Assembly: GCF_000013005.1 (NCBI RefSeq)
Contig: NC_007722.1
Span: 2,423,501-2,487,500, forward strand
Origin: Erythrobacter litoralis HTCC2594
Lineage (GTDB): Bacteria > Pseudomonadota > Alphaproteobacteria > Sphingomonadales > Sphingomonadaceae
DNA length: 64,000 bases
Direction: 5' to 3'
Shown here: positions 17,399 to 27,500 of the stretch, piece by piece
Layout of the letters: every line of letters begins with the position of its first letter
Numbering within the stretch: position 1 is the stretch's first letter
Notes under the pieces: model-generated
Database searches by the model: none
What the model saw: only the letters and a program-made list of their open reading frames with translations
What the model was told of the DNA's origin: nothing
Program-made: the position numbers and the translations under genes

Positions 17399-19357
17399 AT
17401 GCTCTCGACGGCCCTGAAACGACTGCTGAACCCGATGCTTTTCGTGCCACTCGCCATCGCCTTGGTGAGCCTGGTCGAACTGGCCATTGCCGACCGCAAA
17501 TACGGCGTTTTTACCGGCGGGTTCGGCCAATCGACGGCGGTCGACACGGTCGGCGAGCTGGCACTCTTCCTGGCAGGCTTCGCCATCGCTCAACTGGCCG
17601 CGGGGCTGGTGGCGTGGCGTCTGGCGGCATGGCTGGCGCGCAAATCCGGCACGCCCGTTGCGATGGTCCATTTCGCCTTTCTCTACGGCGGGCTGAGCCT
17701 GCTGGCGCTGACGCTGCAATACCAGCTGCATTCCTATTTCAGCGACGCTGTCAGCTTTGCCCTGCTCACCCAACTCGGTGGCGGCAGCGCGACCGATGCG
17801 CTGCTCTTCGCCAAGAACGAGATCGCGCTGGGGCTGGCAGGCTTCGCCGGTTTCGCGCTGGCGTGGTGGCTGGCGGTCAAGCTGGTGCGCAGGCTGACCC
17901 GAAGCGAAGATGTGTCCACGCCCACCGGCCCCGCATGGCGCTGGATCGCCGCCGCATGGACCGGCCTGCTCATAGCCATCATCGCCATCCCGCGCACCGG
18001 CAGCGACAGCGCGCGCGGGCTGGAACGCGTTCTCGTGTGGAACGGGGTCAGCCGGGCCGCCGCACAGGCCACCGATTTCGACGGCGACGGCTATGGCCTG
18101 GCCGGACGCCAGCTCGACAGACACCCCTTCGACGCGGCGCGCCATCCCCTCGCACTCGACATTCCCGGCAACGGGATCGACGAGGACGGCTTCGGCGGCG
18201 ATCTGGAGCTCGTCTCCATCCCGCAAACAGCCCCCGACACGACGCTGACCGGCGCGAAGCCGCATGTCATCATTGTCGTCTTCGAAAGCACCCGCTTCGA
18301 CGTGATCGGCAAGCGGATCGACGGCCAGCCCGTCGCGCCCAACCTCGAAGCTCTCGCCGTGCAAGGCTCTGCGATCGTCCCGACATACAGCCATGTCGGC
18401 TTCACCACGGAATCGCTCAAGTCGCTGTTCGGCGGTGCGCTGACAGTCGAGCCCGGGGCGCCGAGCCTGTTTCGCGATTTCAAACGCAGCGGCTACGGCA
18501 TCGGCGTATTCTCGGGGCAGCCGGAGGACTTCGGCGGTATTTCCGAAGCGGTCGGCATGCGCGACAGCGCCGATATCTTCGTCGATGCCGAAAAGCTCAA
18601 GGACCAGCGCGCCTTCAGCTTTGCCGCGCAGGGATCGCTGCTCGTGGACGAAGGCATCATCCTCGACCAATTCGACAAGGCGCTGGGCGATGCGCAAGAC
18701 TGGCAGCAGCCGCAATTCGTCTATCTCAATTTCCAGTCGCCGCACTTTCCCTATCACCAGCCCGCAATAGGCGAGCGTTTCGCCCGGCCACCGGTGACGC
18801 GCGGCGAGATCAACGCGGGCAATGCGGCGCAGGTGCAGCAGACCTATTGGAATGCTGTCGCGCACACCGATGCGGCGCTAGGCCGTCTCATCGCAAAGCT
18901 CAAAGAGGTAGGCGCGTGGGACAACACGCTGATGCTGGTGACGGGCGATCACGGCGAAGCGCTGTTCGAACGCGGCTTTCTGGGTCATGGCCATGTCATC
19001 AACCGGCTGCAGAACGGCACCTTCCTCGTCAGCAATCGCCCGCTTGACGGCGTCGAAGCCCCTATCGCGCAGAGCGACATCCGCCGCATCCTGCTCGGCC
19101 AGCTCGGCGCAGACCAGCCGGCAGCCGAGCGCCACGCGCCTTTCATGCATATCGGCCCGCTCGATGCCCCGGCCAAGATCGGCATGGTCGATTCCGGCTA
19201 CGGGATCGTCTCGCTGCGCTTCGACCGCAGCGAAGCCTGCTTCGAACGCGAAGACCGGTGCTTTGCCTATGACGGTCTGGAAGGGGCCAGGCATGCCGCG
19301 ATCGACAGGCTGGTCGCACGCTGGGGCTCCGAACGCTGGGCCCGCCGCCAGCGCTAG
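17399..19357 (+). CDS. Membrane-anchored alkaline phosphatase-superfamily (sulfatase/LTA synthase-like) transferase
   Basis: The 652-residue protein has about five N-terminal membrane segments (to residue 200) and a periplasmic sulfatase-fold domain. Metal and nucleophile regions are visible: VVFESTRFDVIG with the metal-binding Glu, SHVGFTTESLKSLFGG with a candidate Thr nucleophile, and VTGDHGEALFE with the Asp-His metal ligands. This resembles lipoteichoic acid synthases, OpgB-type phosphoglycerol transferases and phosphoethanolamine transferases. I infer that it decorates glycans or lipids on the periplasmic face. A short EF-hand-like DFDGDGYGLAG and DIPGNGIDEDGFGG segment follows the membrane part and could bind calcium. 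It converges with the ligase gene. Confidence 0.8.
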   Translation: MLSTALKRLLNPMLFVPLAIALVSLVELAIADRKYGVFTGGFGQSTAVDTVGELALFLAGFAIAQLAAGLVAWRLAAWLARKSGTPVAMVHFAFLYGGLSLLALTLQYQLHSYFSDAVSFALLTQLGGGSATDALLFAKNEIALGLAGFAGFALAWWLAVKLVRRLTRSEDVSTPTGPAWRWIAAAWTGLLIAIIAIPRTGSDSARGLERVLVWNGVSRAAAQATDFDGDGYGLAGRQLDRHPFDAARHPLALDIPGNGIDEDGFGGDLELVSIPQTAPDTTLTGAKPHVIIVVFESTRFDVIGKRIDGQPVAPNLEALAVQGSAIVPTYSHVGFTTESLKSLFGGALTVEPGAPSLFRDFKRSGYGIGVFSGQPEDFGGISEAVGMRDSADIFVDAEKLKDQRAFSFAAQGSLLVDEGIILDQFDKALGDAQDWQQPQFVYLNFQSPHFPYHQPAIGERFARPPVTRGEINAGNAAQVQQTYWNAVAHTDAALGRLIAKLKEVGAWDNTLMLVTGDHGEALFERGFLGHGHVINRLQNGTFLVSNRPLDGVEAPIAQSDIRRILLGQLGADQPAAERHAPFMHIGPLDAPAKIGMVDSGYGIVSLRFDRSEACFEREDRCFAYDGLEGARHAAIDRLVARWGSERWARRQR

Positions 19358-19363
19358 AGCCGT

Positions 19364-20740
19364 TCAGCCGCGCGATTGCTGCGCCGTCAGCGCCTGTCGG
19401 TCCATCATGGCCTGCTTGGCGCGCGGCACCCTGGGCGCATCGAACCGCTTGAGATAGCTCCACAGCGCGCATTGCACGCCGACCAGCAGCAGGATGAAAG
19501 GCTGGTAGGCAATCCCCTGGAACAGCGAACCGACGAGGTAGATGACCTGCGCATATTGCAGCGCGGTGGCCAGCGGGGCCTGCCATTGTTCGCCGTCGCC
19601 GGTTTTCTGGCGCCAGCGGCGACGGATCTTCTCCATCTGCCACAGGCCGAGCGCGTGCAGCCATATCCACGCGATGAAGCCGGGCCAGCCCTGTTCGCCG
19701 AGCACTTCGAAGAAGGCCGAGTGGAACGCGCGCGCTTCGTCGACGACTTGCTTGTATTCGACGTTGACCGTGTTTCCTTCGCCCGTCCGCACCGGCATGT
19801 TGTATTCGAAGCGGTTGGCGCGGTAGATATCGAAACCGCCGCCGAGCGGATTTTCCTGCACGTATTCCCAGGTCCATTCCCACACCGCCACGCGGGTCGA
19901 GGCCGACTGGTCGCCATCGTGGCTGCCGATCGTGGCCATGCGGTCGTAATAGCTCTGCGGAATGAAGGGCAGCGCCATTACCCCCAACACACCGCCTGCG
20001 AGCAGGAACATCGCGCGTCGCTTCACGTCGCGCAGCGCCAGCACCAGCAGAACCGCGATGCACACGAGGCCGGTGCGCGCCACCGTGCCGAAGGGGATCA
20101 GCAGGCAGGCGAAGATCAGCGCATAGGCGAACAGCTTGACCCGCCAGTCGGGCACGAAGATCGTGCCATGCCGGGTGAACCAGATGATGAGCGGTATGAT
20201 GCCGACCGCCACGGTCGCCAGTGTCGAGCTTTCGTAGATGCCGCTGTTGTCATTGACGAAGAGCGCGAGCACGCCGTAGCCCCCGCCGCCCGCCACGGTC
20301 TTGATTGCGCCGGAAATGATGATCGCTCCGACACTGAGCGCCATGACCAGCGCGGCCGCTTCGATACGCTTGCGGGTGGTCAGCGTGAACGGCAGGAAGA
20401 TCGCGAAGAACAGCGCTTTCCAGACCCATTCCCATTTGGTTCCCGCCGGTTCGGGAAAGGGCGTGCCCTGCAGCGTAAAGAAGCACCACACCAGCAGGAA
20501 CGCCAGCACGCCCTGGCGCAGCGTGAAGCGGACATTCTTCTTGCTGTCGGTCAGCAGCCAGCCGGCAAAAGCGGCGCAGAAGGCGATCAGCGAAACCGGT
20601 ATGTCGGAGAAAAAGCCGAAGGCGATCTTCTGCGGTGCGAGGATGTCGATCCACAGGTAGGACAATACCCACAGGAACGGGCGCCGCAGCCCCATCGCCA
20701 TGAAAAGCCCGAAAAAGCCGAGGAAGAACAGGTCCGTCAT
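19364..20740 (-). CDS. Putative O-glycosylation ligase, exosortase A system-associated
   Basis: This 458-residue polytopic Wzy/WaaL-type protein opens MTDLFFLGFFGLFMAMGLRR and shows the WIDILAPQKIAFGFF block typical of the ligase family linked to exosortase A loci. Multiple membrane helices and a large loop with RVAVWEWTWEYVQENPLGG are visible. The family is thought to polymerise or transfer glycans. Its ATG overlaps the stop of a 44-residue upstream ORF (ATGA). The exosortase A-associated glycosyltransferase gene lies divergently next door. No exosortase or PEP-CTERM protein is in the window. Confidence 0.85.
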   Translation of the reverse strand: MTDLFFLGFFGLFMAMGLRRPFLWVLSYLWIDILAPQKIAFGFFSDIPVSLIAFCAAFAGWLLTDSKKNVRFTLRQGVLAFLLVWCFFTLQGTPFPEPAGTKWEWVWKALFFAIFLPFTLTTRKRIEAAALVMALSVGAIIISGAIKTVAGGGGYGVLALFVNDNSGIYESSTLATVAVGIIPLIIWFTRHGTIFVPDWRVKLFAYALIFACLLIPFGTVARTGLVCIAVLLVLALRDVKRRAMFLLAGGVLGVMALPFIPQSYYDRMATIGSHDGDQSASTRVAVWEWTWEYVQENPLGGGFDIYRANRFEYNMPVRTGEGNTVNVEYKQVVDEARAFHSAFFEVLGEQGWPGFIAWIWLHALGLWQMEKIRRRWRQKTGDGEQWQAPLATALQYAQVIYLVGSLFQGIAYQPFILLLVGVQCALWSYLKRFDAPRVPRAKQAMMDRQALTAQQSRG

Positions 20741-20871
20741 GCGCCCGTCGCGTCTTCGTCGACCGGGGAGGCCACATCCACCTCGCTATCGACCGTGTCG
20801 TCAACCATCAGCCGGTACAGCGCGAGGAAGAGGATGCCGTGGACCAGCAGGAGGGTGAACATGTCGATCAT
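20737..20871 (-). CDS. 44-residue single-pass membrane microprotein
   Basis: On the minus strand an ATG at 20871 opens a 44-codon frame. Residues MIDMFTLLLVHGILFLALYR form one hydrophobic helix, followed by an acidic tail (VDDTVDSEVDVASPVDEDAT). The stop overlaps the ligase ATG (ATGA), a strong sign of coupled translation. There is no good ribosome site directly upstream; AGAGGA lies about 14 bases away. I do not recognise a family. The one-helix plus acidic-tail design and coupling suggest an accessory subunit of the ligase; this is inference. Confidence 0.55.
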   Translation of the reverse strand: MIDMFTLLLVHGILFLALYRLMVDDTVDSEVDVASPVDEDATGA

Positions 20872-20998
20872 GGCAGCGCGCTCGGTTCCTCTGGCATTTC
20901 ACCCGGCAGCACAGGCATCATTGCTCGGCTGCCACCCGTGCGCCTAGCACCAGCGAGTTGACGCCCCGTTAAGCACAATGCGGCTAAGCCATGGTCCC

Positions 20999-22228
20999 AT
21001 GACCCGCGTGCTCCACGTTCTCGACCATTCGCTGCCGCTGCACAGCGGCTATACCTTTCGCACCCGCGCGATCCTGAAAGCGCAGCAGGCAGCGGGAGTG
21101 GAGGTGCGCGGCATCACTGGATTGCGCCACAGCGCCGAAGGGCCGGATCAAGAAACGATCGACGGGCTGACGTTTTACCGCACGCGCGGCGAGGCGTCGG
21201 GCCCGCCGGGCGTGCGCGAGTTCCGCGAGATCGGTCGGCTGGCGGATACCATCGTCGACCTGGCGCAGGATTGGCGACCCGATGTCCTGCACGCCCATTC
21301 GCCCGCGCTGGACGGTCTGGCCGCAGTGCGCGCGGGGCAGCGGCTCGGCATTCCCGTCGTCTACGAAATCCGCGCCTTCTGGGAAGATGCGGCGGTCGGT
21401 AACGGAACGGGCCGCGAAGGTTCTTTCAAGTACCGCCTGACCCGTGCGCTGGAAAACCGCGTTGTGGCGCAGGCGGATGCCGTCTTCACTATCTGCGAGG
21501 GCCTGCGCGACGACCTGGTCGCGCGCGGGCACCCGGGCGGCAAGATCGGCATCTCGCCTAACGGCGTGGATCTCTCGCTGTTCGGCGAACCACCGGCACG
21601 TGACGATGCGCTCGCCGAGGAGTTGGGCATCGCTACCGGGCCGGTCATCGGCTTCATCGGCAGCTTCTACGATTACGAAGGTCTCGACGACCTGATTGCC
21701 GCCATGCCGCTGCTGCTTGAGCGTGAGCCGGGCGCGCAACTGCTACTGGTTGGCGGCGGACCGAAGGACGAAGCGCTCAAAGCGCAGGCTGCAGCCAGTT
21801 CTGCCGCACAGGCCATCCACTTCACCGGCCGCGTGCCGCATGCGGAGGTCGAGCGCTATTACTCGCTGATCGACGTGCTCGCCTATCCGCGCAAGCGCAG
21901 CCGCCTGACCGACCTCGTCACGCCGCTCAAGCCGCTGGAAGCGATGGCGCAACGGCGGCTGGTGGCGGCTTCCGATGTCGGCGGGCACCGCGAACTGATC
22001 GAAGACGGGATCACCGGAACGCTGTTCGCGGCGGACGATCCGGCAGCGATCGCCGATGCCCTTGCTTCGCTCTCCCGGCACAAGGACCAATGGCAGGCCA
22101 TGCGGGAACGCGCCGCGCACCATGTCGCCGAGCATCACGATTGGGCGCGCAATGTTCATCGTTATCAAAGCGTTTACCATCATTTGCTAGCCAGTGGCCC
22201 GAATGGGCAATTGTCCGCAGCAGCCTGA
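20999..22228 (+). CDS. Glycosyltransferase family 4, exosortase A system-associated
   Basis: This 409-residue GT-B fold retaining glycosyltransferase opens TRVLHVLDHSLPLHSGYTFR, the hallmark of the exosortase/PEP-CTERM-associated family. The C-terminal half carries EAMAQRRLVAASDVGGHREL, where the acidic E-x7-E-like donor-binding region lies. I start at 20999 because the homologous sequence begins there; the frame also opens at 20978. It is divergent from the ligase unit and followed after 48 bases by the acidic protein gene. Role: addition of a sugar in an exosortase-linked exopolysaccharide or glycoprotein pathway; donor unknown. Confidence 0.9.
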   Translation: MTRVLHVLDHSLPLHSGYTFRTRAILKAQQAAGVEVRGITGLRHSAEGPDQETIDGLTFYRTRGEASGPPGVREFREIGRLADTIVDLAQDWRPDVLHAHSPALDGLAAVRAGQRLGIPVVYEIRAFWEDAAVGNGTGREGSFKYRLTRALENRVVAQADAVFTICEGLRDDLVARGHPGGKIGISPNGVDLSLFGEPPARDDALAEELGIATGPVIGFIGSFYDYEGLDDLIAAMPLLLEREPGAQLLLVGGGPKDEALKAQAAASSAAQAIHFTGRVPHAEVERYYSLIDVLAYPRKRSRLTDLVTPLKPLEAMAQRRLVAASDVGGHRELIEDGITGTLFAADDPAAIADALASLSRHKDQWQAMRERAAHHVAEHHDWARNVHRYQSVYHHLLASGPNGQLSAAA

Positions 22229-22276
22229 TGGTCTGCCGGCTCCGCCCATGGCGCTGAAGGAAGAGTGAGCAAGAGC

Positions 22277-24277
22277 ATGGCAGACACGGCAAAGCGCAAA
22301 AGCGGTTCGCAACCGCCGATCAGCGCCCATCCGGCATTTCCGGCCATAGTCGCGCTGTGGTTCGCCGCACTGTTCGGTATCGGCAGCCTCGTCTTGCCCT
22401 CCATGCTATTCGAGCGCTTGATGGGCGCAGCGCCCGACTTTTCCACGCGCCTGACGATCGCTGCAGCGTGCGCGCTGTTCGGCGCACTTGGCGGCCTCCT
22501 TGTCGCCCGCAAGGTCGTCGCATCCCAAGGTGCTGCAAAGGAAAGCAGCATACGCGCTCCGAGAGCGCCGCGCTCCGGCCACGAGGGACCCGCCAAACGC
22601 CCGATCGTGGCAACCGAAGAGCTGGGAGAGGAAGGTCTCGGACCGGTCGCCGATGTCAATGCTTTCGATGACGACGCGCAAAAACAGCCCCTTCCCGGCC
22701 GCCGCCGCGCGCTTTCGGTCACGGACGATACCGGTCGCAGCGAATATCTTGAGTATGTCCCGCTACCCGGCGACGGCGAGATCGCCCAGAACGATATCGA
22801 CGAGCCCGAAGATGATTCCGGCGAACCGGAACAGGCCAGAGACGACGACGCGCTGCCACTCGACACCTTTGCAATCGCCGATCCCGCCAATTGCGGTGAC
22901 CGCAGCAATACCGCGGCGGAAGACGATCCCCATCAAGCCGACCATGCCGAAACGCTCGAAGACTTGCGCAATCCGGTCGAGGGGGAGATCGATCACGACG
23001 CGGCAGAAGCGGAGAAGCACTCCGATGACGACGCGCCGGCCCCGATGTTCGCTCCGCTGGCCGCCGATACCCGCAGCCAAGGCGAAGCCGGGCGGCCGTT
23101 CGATGCGCCCCGCGCGCCATTCGGCAATGCGGTCGCAGTCGACACGGACGCGCCCGCAGACACCATTGATGCTCCAGCCTTTGCGGCCCCGCCCGCAGGA
23201 GATACGCCCGCAGGAGAAACGGACACCCTAGTCGAAACTTCGCTCGACAATCATGCCGACAGGCCGCTTGCGGAACTGTCGGTGTCCGAATTGATCCAGC
23301 GCTTCGCCTCTTCGCTCGAACGGGAGCGCGAACAAAATGCTGTCGCCGCTATCGAGCCCGAAACCGGCACCGGCGACGAACCTGCCGAAATCGCCGAGCA
23401 GCCTGACGAGGACGAAGCGGCAGAGGCGGTCGCCCCGTTTGCCTTCGAGCGGGTGTCCGTCGACGACGATCCGTTTGAAGATGCAGACACCGAAGATGCT
23501 GACGAGGCGGAGACGGCCGCACCCCTGTTCGCTCCGCTCGCCCCGGCAGCAATGCAGGGGGATAGCGACGATACTGCCGAGGCCGTCGACGACGAAGACG
23601 CCCATGCTGCCGTGCCGACGGCCCTGCGCCCGCTCGACCTCGGTGCCTTCGAGGAAGACGACCAGGATGAAGACGATCCGTTCGCTTCGAGCCTGAGCCT
23701 GGGGTCTAGGTCGGCCCCAATGGACCGACCCTTCGATGCTCCGACAGCGGTCTTCGGTGGGCCCGCCGACGAGTCCGAGGCTGAAACGGCTCCGGTCTAC
23801 AATCCCTTCGCCGCGCAGGCGCAGCCGCCCGCGCCGGTCGAAGCTGAAGACAAATCTTCCGCACCCTTTTCGCTGGCGGCCGAGTTCGCCCAGACTGCCG
23901 AAGATGAGGACGATGACGAGGATAGCCATGACGAGAGCGATTCGGCTGCGGGCTACAGCTCGCTGCTGAACATGAAGCGCACTCTCGGATCGAGCCAGGA
24001 ATTCGTCCGTATCGAGGACGAAGACGAAGGCGACAGCGAAGCCGGCGACGCGCCCACCCCCGAGGCCGTGACGTTCCCGGGCGAGGCGCCTGCCGGAACT
24101 TCACCCATTGGGGAAGCGCGGCCTTTCGATGCCCCGCCGAACGCAGAGCAGGCCATGAACGGCATGAGCCGGCATGCCCCGACCATCCCGGCACCGCAAC
24201 CGGCCGATCCGGCGGAAACGGAAAAGGCCCTGCGCGAAGCGCTGGAGAAGCTGCAAAGGATGAGCGGCGCCGCCTGA
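22277..24277 (+). CDS. Large acidic membrane protein of unknown function with RPFDAP repeats
   Basis: The product has 666 residues from ATG 22277; a GTG at 22265 with AAGGA just upstream is an alternative start. Two membrane helices (about 21-43 and 58-78) are followed by a very long Asp/Glu/Ala/Pro-rich, probably disordered region. Within it short motifs recur: RPFDAP near residues 273, 483 and 614, twice followed by an xxFG, and FAPLA near 254 and 415. Two less acidic segments look conserved or structured: LAELSVSELIQRFASSLERE (about 335) and SSLLNMKRTLGSSQEFVRIE (about 558). The C-terminus is a short helix. I do not recognise a family. Recurrent linear motifs suggest a scaffold that binds partners in the cytoplasm; this is inference. 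Confidence 0.75.
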   Translation: MADTAKRKSGSQPPISAHPAFPAIVALWFAALFGIGSLVLPSMLFERLMGAAPDFSTRLTIAAACALFGALGGLLVARKVVASQGAAKESSIRAPRAPRSGHEGPAKRPIVATEELGEEGLGPVADVNAFDDDAQKQPLPGRRRALSVTDDTGRSEYLEYVPLPGDGEIAQNDIDEPEDDSGEPEQARDDDALPLDTFAIADPANCGDRSNTAAEDDPHQADHAETLEDLRNPVEGEIDHDAAEAEKHSDDDAPAPMFAPLAADTRSQGEAGRPFDAPRAPFGNAVAVDTDAPADTIDAPAFAAPPAGDTPAGETDTLVETSLDNHADRPLAELSVSELIQRFASSLEREREQNAVAAIEPETGTGDEPAEIAEQPDEDEAAEAVAPFAFERVSVDDDPFEDADTEDADEAETAAPLFAPLAPAAMQGDSDDTAEAVDDEDAHAAVPTALRPLDLGAFEEDDQDEDDPFASSLSLGSRSAPMDRPFDAPTAVFGGPADESEAETAPVYNPFAAQAQPPAPVEAEDKSSAPFSLAAEFAQTAEDEDDDEDSHDESDSAAGYSSLLNMKRTLGSSQEFVRIEDEDEGDSEAGDAPTPEAVTFPGEAPAGTSPIGEARPFDAPPNAEQAMNGMSRHAPTIPAPQPADPAETEKALREALEKLQRMSGAA

Positions 24278-24531
24278 TTGCGCCGGCACAATCCGCACGG
24301 ACGTCTCGCCGATGACGGGCGGGCGGGAGGGCGGGCGCCTGGCGTTTGCACACCTGTCGCTTGAGCGCGGCCAAGACTTTCTTGCATCCTTCGCACTTGC
24401 AAAAAACATATCCTGTCTGCAAAAGACCGGTTCGCGAAAGTTTCGGTCCGGGACAGCCCGTCGAGACGCGTGCTTAATTGCCGCGCCCCGCCGCCTGCGG
24501 TGCGTGTGCGGCATTCGACAGGATTGGCTTT

Positions 24532-27500
24532 ATGACACACCCCGCTCCGCAGGGCCTCTATCATCCGCGCAACGAACACGACGCCTGCGGTGTCGGTTTC
24601 GTTGCGCATATCAAGGGCGAGCGGAGCCACGGGATCGTCACGCAGGCGCTGCAGATCCTCGAAAACATCGACCATCGCGGTGCGGTCGGCGCGGACCCGC
24701 TGCTGGGCGACGGCGCGGGCATCCTGTTGCAAGTGCCCGACCCGCTGTTCCGCAAATGGGCAACGAACGAAGGTCATGAATTGCCCGGCCCGGGCGACTA
24801 TGCAGTGGCGATGTGCTTCCTGCCGCAGGACGCTGAAGCGCGCGATTTCGTAACCGCGCAACTCGAAAAGTTCGTCGCCAAGGAAGGCCAGCACGTGATC
24901 GGCTGGCGCGATGTCCCTCTCACCATGGACGGGCTGGGCAAGGCAGTCGTGGACTCGATGCCGGTGATCCGCCAGTGCGTGGTCGGACGCGGCACCAATT
25001 GCGCCGACCGGGATGCGTTCGAGCGCAAATTGGTCGTTATCCGCAAGCAGACGTTGAACCCGCTCGCCAAGCTGGCCGAAAAGCACGGCCTGCCTGATCT
25101 GACGCAGAGCTACATACCGAGCTTCTCGTCGCGAACCATCGTGTACAAAGGCCTGCTGCTGGCGAACCAGGTTGGTTCGTTCTACGACGATTTGCGCGAT
25201 CCCGATTGCCAGTCGGCGCTCGGCCTCGTCCACCAGCGCTTCAGCACCAACACCTTTCCCAGCTGGCGACTCGCCCACCCCTATCGCTTCATGGCGCACA
25301 ACGGCGAGATCAACACCGTCCGCGGCAATGTGAACTGGATGAACGCGCGCCGCCGCACGATGGAAAGCGAGCTGCTGGGGCCGGATCTCGACAAGATGTG
25401 GCCGCTGATCCCGCATGGCCAGTCCGACACGGCATGTCTCGACAATGCGCTCGAACTGCTGCTGGTCGGCGGCTATTCGCTCAGCCATGCGATGATGATG
25501 CTGATCCCCGAAGCCTGGGCCAAGAACCCGCTGATGGATCCCAGCCGCCGCGCCTTTTACGAATATCACGCCGCGCTGATGGAGCCGTGGGACGGCCCCG
25601 CCGCCGTCGCCTTCACCGATGGCCGCCAGATCGGCGCAACGCTGGATCGTAACGGCCTGCGCCCGGCCCGCTTCTGCGTGACGAAGGACGATATCGTCTG
25701 TCTCGCTTCGGAAAGCGGCGTGCTGCCGTTTGCCGAGGAAGACATCATCCGCAAATGGCGCCTGCAGCCGGGCAAGATGTTCGTGATCGATCTGGAGCAA
25801 GGCCGCATCATCGAGGACGCCGAACTCAAGGCCGATCTCAGCCAGGCCCACCCCTACGCCGAGTGGCTCGACTCCGCGCAGTACAAGCTCGACGATCTCG
25901 ACGTGGTCGATCCCGAATTCGCCGAGCTGCCGCAAGACGAGAACATGGAAACGCCCACGCTGCTGCAGGCGCAGCAGGCGTTCGGCTACACGCAGGAAGA
26001 TATCACGCGCTTCCTCGAGCCGATGATGACCAATGCCGACGATCCGATCGGTTCGATGGGCACCGACACGCCGATCGCCGTGCTCTCCGAAAAAAGCCGC
26101 CTGCTCTACGATTATTTCAAGCAGAACTTCGCGCAGGTCACCAACCCGCCGATCGACCCGATCCGCGAAGAGCTGGTGATGAGCCTGCTCTCGATGATCG
26201 GCCCGCGCCCCAACCTGCTCGGCCGCGATGCCGGTACGCACAAGCGGCTCGAGGTCAGCCAGCCGATCCTGACCAATGAAGATCTGGCCAAGATCCGCTC
26301 GGTCGAAAGCGCGCTCGACGGCGCGTTCCGCACTGCGACGGTCGATATCACCTGGGATGCCGGCAGCGGAGCCGAGGGCTTGCAAATGGCGCTCAAGGAA
26401 ATGTGCTGGGCGGCGACGGAAGCGGTCCTGCAGGACGCCAACATCCTGATCCTGTCCGACCGTACTCAGAACGAGGAGCGGATCCCGATCCCGGCGCTGC
26501 TCGCCACCGCTGCCGTGCATCATCACCTCGTGCGCCAGGGCCTGCGGATGCAGACCGGCCTGGTTGTCGAGACCGGCGAAGCGCGCGAAGTGCATCACTA
26601 TTGCGTGCTCGCGGGGTACGGCGCGGAAGCGATCAATCCCTATGTCGCGCTGGAAACGCTCGAAGACCTGCGCCGGCGCAAGTTCACGAACCTTTCCGCC
26701 GAAGAGGTGCAGGCGAACTACATCAAGGCTGTCGGCAAGGGCATCCGCAAGGTCATGTCCAAGATGGGCATCTCGACCTACCAGTCCTATTGCGGCGCCC
26801 AGATCTTCGACGCGGTCGGCCTGTCGAGCGATTTCGTCGAGAACTTCTTCACCGGCACCGCGACCACCATCGAAGGCATCGGTCTGCAGCAGGTCGCCGA
26901 AGAAGCCGTGCGCCGGCACAAAGTCGCTTACGGCAATGATCCGATCCATCGCACGATGCTCGATATCGGCGGCATCTACCAATACCGCCTGCGCGGGGAA
27001 GACCATGCCTGGACGCCGACCAATATTGCGTCGCTCCAGCATGCCGTGCGCGGAAACGATGCCAGGAATTACGAAGAATTCGCGAAGTCTATCAACGAGC
27101 AGTCCGAGCGGCTGCTGACGATCCGTGGATTGATGGAATTCAAGCCCACGAGCGACGGCCCGATCCCGCTCGACGAAGTCGAACCGGCGAAGGACATCGT
27201 CAAGCGCTTCAGCACCGGCGCGATGAGCTTCGGCTCGATCAGCCATGAAGCGCATTCGACGCTCGCCATCGCCATGAACCGCATCGGCGGCCGCTCCAAT
27301 ACCGGGGAAGGCGGCGAAGAGCCGTTCCGCTTCACGCCGATGGACAATGGCGATTCGATGCGCAGCCGGATCAAGCAGGTCGCCAGCGGTCGTTTCGGCG
27401 TGACAACGGAATATCTCGTCAATTCGGACGATATTCAGATCAAGATGGCGCAGGGCGCGAAGCCCGGCGAAGGCGGGCAGCTGCCCGGCCACAAGGTCGA

